Source: an uncultured Coriobacteriaceae bacterium (lineage in GTDB: Bacteria; Actinomycetota; Coriobacteriia; Coriobacteriales; Eggerthellaceae). Taken from it: a stretch of 5,230 bases of DNA. The notes under the pieces were generated by a model. It did no database searches. It was not told where the DNA came from and saw only the letters and a list, made by a program, of their open reading frames with translations. Shown here piece after piece: positions 1 to 5,123 of the stretch. Location of the stretch: assembly GCA_902781245.1 (NCBI GenBank), contig CACZIP010000160.1, forward strand, positions 1 to 5,230, in the 5' to 3' direction. A program made the position numbers and the translations under genes. Positions within the stretch are counted from its first letter, which is position 1, and each line of letters opens with the position of its first letter.

Positions 1-1874
1 TCGAACTCAGGGTACTTCCATACTGATTCACGCAGCTGCTCCCAGTTGAACCCGCCGCTCTCAAGCGCGTAGTCCCACATTTCCTCGACAGTGTCCCACG
101 GCCAAGCAATGTCCTCGTTGCGTGGCGTGGCAAGACGCTTGCCCAATTGCAGGAAGATGGTCATGTCGTCGCGGCACTCGCCTACCGGCTCGATGGCTTT
201 CGTGATGCAGCTAATGCGGTAAGGGTTGAGACCACCGAAACCATTGCGCTCCTCATAGGTGGCAGCCGGCAGAACAACGTCCGCCAAAGCCATGATAGTC
301 GGCGTCATGAACAAGTCGGCGAACGCCGTGAACTCGAGCGTCTTGTACCACTCGAGCTGCTTGGGCGTCTGCGCCCCCATGCATGACAGGAAATTGCTCG
401 TCGCAAAATAGGCTGCTTTGAAGCGGTACGGCTCGCCGCTCTCCCACGATTTGATCGTGACATCCGAGCACACTTCCTTGAAACCAACACGGAACATCGG
501 ATAGATGTCGTAACCCATGCGACGCGCGTCTTCTTCGGGAGTAAGCAGCTCATCATAGCCCCAGCATCCCGTCCAATTCGGCTGATCGATGCCCCAGCAC
601 GCCTGACCGATAACGTTGCCACCAGGCACGTCGAGATTGCCGGTGATGGTCCACAGTGCCGTCAGCGTATGCGCAGCTTGCTGGCCACCAGTCTGCTGGT
701 CGAGAGCAACGCCCCACTGGATGGCAGCAGGCTTGCTGGTTGCATAAGTGCGAGCGACGCGAACGACATCCTCTTTGGCAACCCAGGCCTTCTCGCATAG
801 GTCGTCGAGGTCGTATTCGCCTACGCGCTCGCACACGGCCTCGAGGCCATATACCCACTTGTCACAGAAATCCTGATCATACAGTTGTTCATCGCAGATG
901 ACTTTGAGCATGGCCATAGCCAGCGCTCCATCCGCACCAGGACGCACGCGCAGCCAGTCCTCGCCAGCCTTCGCAGCAATCCAAGTGAGCTGCGGGTCAA
1001 CGACCGCAACCTTCATGCCACGCTTCATCAGGTCGGTGATCCAATGACCGAAGAATCCATCAGCGTTGGAATAGAAGGGCTGATGTCCCCAGATGATGCA
1101 GTATTCGGGAACGACGTAGCGCGGATCATCATAGCGCTTGGGAAGGAATTGCGAGCAGTCCATAAAGCACGGGTCACCCAACATGCAGGCCATAGAGGCG
1201 ATGCGAGGCAGGTAGCACGAATTGCCAGCGAAGTACGGCACACCCTTGCTCGGCGATTCCATGGATGCGTTCAAACGCGTGATTTGAACGATATCGCGCC
1301 CCGTTCCCTGGCAGAACGCGACGCACTCAGGGCCGTATTCTGCAGCAACGCGCTTGAACTCGCGCTCGATAATGTCGTACGCCTCATCCCACGTGATGCG
1401 TTCGAACTTGTCCTGGCCGCGATCTTCCCGAGCGCGCTTCATCGGATAGAGCAGACGATCCTCGTGATAGATGTAATCGGGAACGCATAAGCAGCGGCTG
1501 CACAAACGGCCCTGGTTGTACGGATCCTCCGGATCGCCTTCGACTTTCACGATCTTCCCGTCTTTGACGTAAGTCAGAATGCCGCACACATTGTGGCATC
1601 CTGGCGCCGAACGAGCCGTGCCGCGGATGACGGTCATGCCGTCTTCTTCCCATTTCCAAGGAACATCGGGTGTCTCCGCCGCTGGGCGCGGAGTTGCCAC
1701 ATCGACAATGCGGGGCAATCGCGATCCACGACGAGATTTCACGCCATTCGTCTCGCCCCAAGCATACGGATTCTCGGGATGAGCATCTGTTGCAGGCGTC
1801 ACCCAACCCAAGGCTTCGCCCTGCTTGATAGATTCTACACTCGCGCCGCTCTTGCCCGGAATAGCTTCTGTCAT
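1..1874 (-). CDS. Molybdopterin oxidoreductase, DMSO reductase superfamily, catechol dehydroxylase/transhydroxylase-like (3' end beyond window)
   Basis: The frame stays open for 624 codons and runs off the left edge; the family is usually 750-1000 residues, so the C-terminal pterin-dinucleotide-binding domain is missing here. The start is ATG at 1874, preceded by GGGGGAG four bases upstream. Seen: an N-terminal Fe-S region with PGCHNVCG (Cys93, Cys97) and GRLC (Cys125, 27 residues after Cys97); NSCYLPR at 218-224, whose Cys220 is a candidate Mo ligand; VVDPQLTWIAAKAG near 291-304 and RVRPGADGALAMAM near 309-322, both typical pterin-binding motifs; ADVVLPAATYEERNG near 531-545. The usual first Cys of Cys-x2-Cys-x3-Cys is Ala90. 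Arg48-Arg49 is not followed by a hydrophobic stretch, so there is no Tat signal and the enzyme is probably cytoplasmic. Known relatives include the catechol dehydroxylases of Eggerthella and Gordonibacter, pyrogallol transhydroxylase and acetylene hydratase. The substrate cannot be read from sequence; a reductive dehydroxylase for an aromatic compound is my inference. A small ferredoxin-like subunit gene may follow beyond the left edge. Confidence 0.9.
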   Translation of the reverse strand, partial: MTEAIPGKSGASVESIKQGEALGWVTPATDAHPENPYAWGETNGVKSRRGSRLPRIVDVATPRPAAETPDVPWKWEEDGMTVIRGTARSAPGCHNVCGILTYVKDGKIVKVEGDPEDPYNQGRLCSRCLCVPDYIYHEDRLLYPMKRAREDRGQDKFERITWDEAYDIIEREFKRVAAEYGPECVAFCQGTGRDIVQITRLNASMESPSKGVPYFAGNSCYLPRIASMACMLGDPCFMDCSQFLPKRYDDPRYVVPEYCIIWGHQPFYSNADGFFGHWITDLMKRGMKVAVVDPQLTWIAAKAGEDWLRVRPGADGALAMAMLKVICDEQLYDQDFCDKWVYGLEAVCERVGEYDLDDLCEKAWVAKEDVVRVARTYATSKPAAIQWGVALDQQTGGQQAAHTLTALWTITGNLDVPGGNVIGQACWGIDQPNWTGCWGYDELLTPEEDARRMGYDIYPMFRVGFKEVCSDVTIKSWESGEPYRFKAAYFATSNFLSCMGAQTPKQLEWYKTLEFTAFADLFMTPTIMALADVVLPAATYEERNGFGGLNPYRISCITKAIEPVGECRDDMTIFLQLGKRLATPRNEDIAWPWDTVEEMWDYALESGGFNWEQLRESVWKYPEF

Positions 1875-1888
1875 CTTTCTCCCCCTAT

Positions 1889-1936
1889 TATCGTTTTGGG
1901 CACCCGTCCCACGGCACACCGCGAACTGAAACGATA
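1889..1936 (-). promoter_or_regulatory. Inverted repeat beside the ribosome binding site of the molybdoenzyme gene
   Basis: TATCGTTT (1889-1896) and AAACGATA (1929-1936) are perfect 8-bp inverted arms separated by 32 bases. In the minus-strand transcript the inner arm ends two bases before the AGGGGGAG ribosome binding site. The loop contains a small secondary hairpin (CCGT/ACGG). It could be a 5' leader stem that affects translation, or an operator. An 8-bp pair within 200 bp can also arise by chance, so this is tentative. Confidence 0.35.
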
Positions 1937-1992
1937 GCGGCACCCATCATCACCCTAGCAATCTCGCTGTTGCTGCCATCGGGTAAAGGGGT

Positions 1993-2054
1993 CTATTGCA
2001 TGTGAAATGAAAGGTTGGAACTCTGCGTATGAGGCTATTGAACTGGTGAAATGA
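1993..2054 (-). repeat. Two-part direct repeat upstream of the molybdoenzyme gene
   Basis: Read on the minus strand, TCATTTCAC-N5-CAATAG (2054-2035) is followed by TCATTTCAC-N3-CAATAG (2010-1993). Both halves match exactly (15 identical bases), and the copies lie 42 to 44 bp apart, about four helical turns. The copies sit 119-180 bp upstream of the ATG at 1874, where an activator or repressor of this gene would be expected to bind. The gap (1875-2074) has no convincing -35/-10 pair and no clear terminator after the preceding gene, so read-through from upstream is possible. Regulator and function are unknown. Confidence 0.5.
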
Positions 2055-2074
2055 TGCTTGACGGCAATTGCACG

Positions 2075-2956
2075 CTATCTTAAAACGAGCTGCTTGTCTT
2101 TGGGCAGGCCCACGTTAATGCGGTCGAAAAGCTTCTGAGCGTCGACCAACACTTCGACACCCTCGAGCTTCATTTCCTCAATCGTCGGAATGAGGATGTC
2201 GCCTTTGCCCAAGCCCAGAACCATGCGGATCATGGACGCTTCAGCGGGGATGCCATAGCAGCCGGCCCATGCGTCAGTCATATTGGGCGACGTTTCGATA
2301 AGCCGGAAGTTCAGTCGACGCACCCATGCAGGGTGACACAGTGGGAAATACAGCTTCTGCAAGTTCACGCGTTCGTCGGGCATCTTGAGACGGTATTCGC
2401 TGAAGTGAATGTCCTTGTCTACGTAGCTCATCTCGAAGAGGCGCAGGTCGACCATGAAACCCATGAGCTCGAGCGCCTCGGCCGCCGCAAGCACGATCGC
2501 GCCACGCGCGTAAATGCGCTCGCGCGGCTCATTGCCGGCGTACGACGTGTTCATGTAGATGGTCACGAGCGGCTTGTGCACCACAGGCTTGTTGATCATC
2601 GTGAGCGGACTTCCCTCGAGGTAGGCCTTCACATCGGGGGCAAAACCCACGTAGTCGTGGTACGTGCGGTTCGGGTCGATCTTGATGTCGAGGTTGCGCT
2701 TGACCTTCTCGACGAGCGCGACCAGGTCGTTGAAGCCGTCGTGCCACCCGAAGCGGCATAACTCGATGGCCTCGTCGAGACTCTCGGTCAACGTAAACTC
2801 CTCACTGCCGGCCTCGCTTGCCTGCGCGCCGCGCAGGAACGCTTCGTGGGTTTCGGCTTTCTGGAGATATGCGAGATAATCTTCGAGCGAATCGAAGACA
2901 AAATGGCGAATCCAGTATTCGCCGATCCAAAACGTGTCGTACCCGACGCCTCGCAT
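2075..2956 (-). CDS. Protein with probable degenerate vWA-like domain, partner of the upstream AAA+ ATPase
   Basis: 293 residues from ATG at 2956, ending in TAG. A TTG start 21 bases upstream would add seven residues, but it lies inside a repeat and has no good ribosome binding site. The N-terminal part (about 15-85) has FDSLEDYLAYL and LDEAIELCRFGWHDG, a pattern I recall from phage and actinobacterial proteins (DUF7192-like; from memory, unverified). The C-terminal half suggests a von Willebrand A-type fold: a strand VTIYMNTSYAG at 131-141, where a MIDAS Asp-x-Ser-x-Ser would be expected, then the helix ARGAIVLAAAEALELMG at 150-166 and the strand FMVDLRLFE. Asn136 stands where the metal-binding Asp would be, so metal binding may be lost. 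No signal peptide or membrane segment is seen. It lies 59 bp after the AAA+ gene on the same strand, so co-expression is likely. MoxR-type ATPases typically pair with vWA proteins, which supports the assignment. The molecular function is unknown. Confidence 0.85.
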   Translation of the reverse strand: MRGVGYDTFWIGEYWIRHFVFDSLEDYLAYLQKAETHEAFLRGAQASEAGSEEFTLTESLDEAIELCRFGWHDGFNDLVALVEKVKRNLDIKIDPNRTYHDYVGFAPDVKAYLEGSPLTMINKPVVHKPLVTIYMNTSYAGNEPRERIYARGAIVLAAAEALELMGFMVDLRLFEMSYVDKDIHFSEYRLKMPDERVNLQKLYFPLCHPAWVRRLNFRLIETSPNMTDAWAGCYGIPAEASMIRMVLGLGKGDILIPTIEEMKLEGVEVLVDAQKLFDRINVGLPKDKQLVLR

Positions 2957-2968
2957 AGTTCCTTTCCG
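2957..2968 (-). promoter_or_regulatory. Ribosome binding site that sets the start at 2956
   Basis: The minus strand reads GGAAAGGAACT directly before the ATG at 2956, a purine-rich Shine-Dalgarno sequence at a slightly short spacing. The alternative TTG at 2977 has only a distant GAGG, so the ATG is preferred. Confidence 0.7.
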
Positions 2969-2975
2969 TATACTC

Positions 2976-3007
2976 AATGAGCCGGTGCCTCGACCTCCGA
3001 CTCATCG
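2976..3007 (-). repeat. Degenerate single copy of the palindrome unit (REP-like)
   Basis: This 32-bp stretch matches one arm of the large palindrome (4791-4822) at 26 of 32 positions without gaps; all six differences are C/T transitions on the plus strand. It fills most of the space between the AAA+ stop (3016) and the start at 2956. In the minus-strand RNA it can fold as GAUGAGUC paired with GGCUCAUU, using two G-U wobbles, plus an inner GGU/ACC stem. It may be an old REP-like element, or an intercistronic hairpin that tunes expression of the downstream gene or RNA stability. Confidence 0.6.
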
Positions 3008-3015
3008 GCCAAGCT

Positions 3016-4761
3016 TTACTGGAAAATCCTGATGGTCTTGATCACTTGCAAGTACTTGTTGTCGGATGCGATGTTCTTCATGGCACCGACCAACATGTTC
3101 ATGTCGTCCTGCGTCAGGCTGCGGATGACGTTGGTGCGCAGGATGGTCTCGGTGTCCATGCCGTAAGCTTCCTTTTTGAAGCATTTGCCGATGGCGCGCG
3201 TCGATACGATGTGCGGGATGCGACAATCGTCGGCCGCGTCGCGCAGCGACCACATGAACTCGAGCAGCTCGTCCGACGGATACAGCGCACGTTCGAGCTT
3301 TCGATCGTAATCGAAGAAGACCATGTCAAAGCGGTCGAGCGTCGCCCCATCGAGCACGTTTCGCCCAACGTATTGCAGATTCGAGCCTTTGCCCCACGTA
3401 TTGGCTGCAGCCACGCAGCGAAAATCGGGATGACGCTCGATGGTTTCATGCGGGAAAGCCATATAGCCGTTAGCCAACGCCGAGTTGATCACGATGAGCG
3501 CCGACGGGTCGGAATTGTCGATTTCGTCGAGGAAAAACACGCCGCCATTCTTGAATGCCTTGTAAAACTGGGTGTCGCGATAGGTGCCACCTGCATCAAT
3601 GAAACCTGTGAGCTTGAACTCGTTGGAGGCGTTGTTCGTGTAGTACATGGGCAAGCCCAAACCGTCAGCTACCTGCGACACAGCATAGTTCTTGCCCGAA
3701 CCTGCCGGCCCGATAAGCATGACCGGCTCGTCGAGCTGGACCTGCGTGAGCACCTGCTCGAATTTCTCGTGGTAGTAGGCAACACCCGTCTGCGCAAGTT
3801 GCACGTCGCCGAGCTTCACGATGTTGGTGTGCGGCACAGCGTTCACGCCGATGAAGTCGTCGAGAATCTGTTTATAGCGGCTCGTGAGCTGGGCATCCAC
3901 ACGATTTGTGGTTGCTAGACCATCGATGCGAGCATCGATGAGCTCGGACACCTTACCCGCGACTTCGCCGTCGAGGTTGGCTTCAACAAACGAAGCAATC
4001 CGTTCGCGCGGCGCCTGCGACTCGAAATATTCGTCGAATAACCGCTCGATCGTCTGGCGCAGCGAATCGTCTGCCGCCTGCTCGAGAATGCGATTCACCA
4101 GCTCGATGATGTCACGCGCGTTGCTGTAGTTCGATTCAATGCCCGCATCGTCCGTGCGTTTGAACGACGGGTCACGATACGTGGTGAAGGCGCCATCAGC
4201 GAAATACGTATGCGGCTCAACGGGAAACACTTGACCTACGAACTGCGCAAGCACGCCCTCATTGTTAGAGAACGCATAGGCTCCCGACGCGGTGCGACCA
4301 TAGAACAGGTTCGCATAGCTTTCTTGCAACCCCAAGTCGCGCCCTCGTCCTGCCACGAACCGGCCCGTACGCGTGTCGAAGAACGCTACCGAAAACGGCA
4401 TGTAGCGGTTAAGCAGGTTAAAGGCATCAGTGTCGAAGTCACGGAATGCCCTACCCACCACACGTTGGTCGGCATCGCGATCGTGTGGATCGTAAGCACC
4501 CGATGCGATGGCGAGCGCCGCCTCGTGTAGCAGTGCCAAATCGTAGCCTCCCACTGTCAGCATACCGCCTGCAATTTCTGGATCGCGGCAGTTCGAAGCG
4601 TACGAGTCGTACACGATCTTGCCGAACAAAGCCTCGTCGTTTTCGCCCGCCCGCATGATCTTGACCGTGTAATCGAAGCTCTTGTTGGCTGCGATGAGCG
4701 CCTGCTCGAGATCGTGTTCCGAGATCTCGTTGCCCACGTAGGCGAAGAACGTTTCCTTCAT
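3016..4761 (-). CDS. AAA+ ATPase, MoxR/CbbQ-like, with a large unrecognised N-terminal region
   Basis: 581 residues; ATG at 4761 preceded by AGAGGGG four bases upstream; stop TAA. The C-terminal AAA+ module (about 315-530) has Walker A GPAGSGKN (351-358), Walker B VFFLDEID (408-415), sensor 1 Asn454 in AAANTWG, a candidate arginine finger Arg477 in LDRFDM, and sensor 2 Arg522 in STRAIG. Asn358 replaces the usual Ser/Thr after the Walker lysine. Residues 1-310 are not a family I can name with confidence; 121-190 (FSVAFFDTRTGRFVAGRGRD, later VEPHTYFADG) resemble the core of class II glutamine amidotransferases, but there is no Cys at position 2. Residues 210-300 look helical and may link the two parts. 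Related MoxR-type ATPases act as ring-shaped remodelling factors that insert metals or activate enzymes together with a vWA partner, and a vWA-like protein follows here. No membrane segments are seen, so it is probably cytoplasmic. The client is unknown; the neighbouring molybdoenzyme is a candidate by context only. It could also be a phage-derived or defence-type ATPase. Confidence 0.92.
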   Translation of the reverse strand: MKETFFAYVGNEISEHDLEQALIAANKSFDYTVKIMRAGENDEALFGKIVYDSYASNCRDPEIAGGMLTVGGYDLALLHEAALAIASGAYDPHDRDADQRVVGRAFRDFDTDAFNLLNRYMPFSVAFFDTRTGRFVAGRGRDLGLQESYANLFYGRTASGAYAFSNNEGVLAQFVGQVFPVEPHTYFADGAFTTYRDPSFKRTDDAGIESNYSNARDIIELVNRILEQAADDSLRQTIERLFDEYFESQAPRERIASFVEANLDGEVAGKVSELIDARIDGLATTNRVDAQLTSRYKQILDDFIGVNAVPHTNIVKLGDVQLAQTGVAYYHEKFEQVLTQVQLDEPVMLIGPAGSGKNYAVSQVADGLGLPMYYTNNASNEFKLTGFIDAGGTYRDTQFYKAFKNGGVFFLDEIDNSDPSALIVINSALANGYMAFPHETIERHPDFRCVAAANTWGKGSNLQYVGRNVLDGATLDRFDMVFFDYDRKLERALYPSDELLEFMWSLRDAADDCRIPHIVSTRAIGKCFKKEAYGMDTETILRTNVIRSLTQDDMNMLVGAMKNIASDNKYLQVIKTIRIFQ

Positions 4762-4785
4762 GCATCCCCTCTTCCCGAAACGCCA

Positions 4786-4863
4786 CTCGAAATGAGTCGG
4801 TGCCCTGACCCCTGACTCATTGTGTGCAATGAGTCAGGGGTCAGGGCACCGACTCATTTCGAG
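4786..4863. repeat. Perfect 37-bp inverted repeat with 4-nt loop (BIME/REP-like palindrome)
   Basis: The arms 4786-4822 and 4827-4863 are exact reverse complements, separated by TGTG. Each arm is itself a REP-like unit bounded by TGAGTC and GACTCA with an inner GGT/ACC pair. The left end is 24 bp upstream of the AAA+ start codon, so any AAA+ transcript from further upstream would carry a very stable hairpin in its leader. There is no U-run after either arm as expected for a terminator, and no transposase in the window. It is best read as a pair of inverted REP-type elements, mobile or once mobile. Effects on expression of the two divergent genes are possible but unshown. Confidence 0.85.
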
Positions 4864-4877
4864 AATTGTAGGAAGTC

Positions 4878-4902
4878 AAAAAGGACGGGCATCATACCCG
4901 TC
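4878..4902 (-). terminator. Candidate factor-independent terminator or attenuator
   Basis: On the minus strand GACGGG (4902-4897) pairs with CCCGTC (4889-4884), extended by one possible U-G pair, and is followed by CTTTTT. It points toward the AAA+ gene from within the divergent region, so it would stop minus-strand transcripts begun further right, including antisense ones across the transporter leader, or act as an attenuator for the AAA+ operon. The U-run is short. Confidence 0.45.
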
Positions 4903-4918
4903 TGCTTGAATTTGCAAA
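4891..4918 (-). promoter_or_regulatory. Candidate promoter for the AAA+ / vWA-like operon
   Basis: On the minus strand TTTGCA (4918-4913) and TATGAT (4896-4891) are separated by 16 bases, a reasonable match to -35 and -10 boxes. The -10 lies in the loop of the candidate terminator, so a transcript from here would start past most of the stem and avoid it. Its leader would include the 78-bp palindrome. This comes from consensus matching only. Confidence 0.3.
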
Positions 4919-4940
4919 GTACCTGTTCAGAATCTCATCC

Positions 4941-4960
4941 TTGCGGTATGAGCTTCGCAA
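4941..4960. promoter_or_regulatory. Candidate operator, TTGCG-N10-CGCAA
   Basis: TTGCG at 4941-4945 and CGCAA at 4956-4960 form a 5-bp dyad with a 10-bp spacer, so the half-site centres are about 15 bp apart. The spacing would suit a dimeric regulator, and it lies between the two divergent genes. Short arms make chance occurrence likely. Confidence 0.25.
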
Positions 4961-5063
4961 TTACCCGAAAATGGGAAGTGCGTACCTATGGTCGAACCGT
5001 CATCTATCTCGATAATGCGGTTGTTTCTTTAAGCGCATTCGCGCCCGATGGGGTCGGACGCAA

Positions 5064-5088
5064 CGGGGCGGCGAAGTCAGGCGCCCCG
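5064..5088 (+). promoter_or_regulatory. GC-rich hairpin in the transporter leader
   Basis: CGGGGCG (5064-5070) pairs perfectly with CGCCCCG (5082-5088) around an 11-base loop, ending 35 bp before the transporter start codon. No U-run follows, so it is not a typical terminator. It may be a leader structure or a protein-binding dyad. Confidence 0.35.
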
Positions 5089-5123
5089 CGACCATGCGCA
5101 CATCCAGAATCAAGGAGGAGATC

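Larger units (their letters stand above)
4762..5123. other. Divergent intergenic control region
   Basis: These 362 bp separate the start codons of the AAA+ gene (minus strand) and the transporter gene (plus strand). From left to right they hold the AAA+ ribosome binding site, a perfect 78-bp palindrome, a candidate minus-strand terminator overlapped by a candidate minus-strand promoter, an inverted repeat at 4941-4960, a GATAAT that could be a plus-strand -10 (5011-5016, without a good -35), a GC-rich hairpin at 5064-5088 and the transporter's ribosome binding site. No gene is supported here; the open frame at 4822-5148 has no ribosome binding site and starts in the palindrome loop. Confidence 0.8.

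Noticed and set aside
885..1490. Plus-strand open frame of 201 codons
   Set aside because: It is antisense to the molybdoenzyme, which reads through this whole stretch with clear family motifs; no ribosome binding site or recognisable product.
1720..1740. Twin arginine (Arg48-Arg49) as a Tat export signal of the molybdoenzyme
   Set aside because: No hydrophobic segment follows, and the pair is 47 residues in; a cytoplasmic location is more likely.
2064..2071. GCAATTGC palindrome just after the vWA-like gene stop
   Set aside because: Too short to stand out from chance and not followed by a T-run, so it is not a terminator.
2333..2761. Plus-strand open frame of 142 codons
   Set aside because: It is antisense to the vWA-like gene and its His/Val/Arg-rich translation is typical of a shadow frame.
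2977..3918. Long plus-strand open frame (313 codons)
   Set aside because: It lies antisense inside the AAA+ gene, whose product has all the expected ATPase motifs. The plus-strand translation shows no recognisable domain, there is no ribosome binding site, and GC-rich genes often leave such shadows.
4786..4863. Palindrome as an ordinary bidirectional terminator
   Set aside because: It lies between two divergent starts, not between convergent gene ends, and neither side has a U-run directly after the stem.
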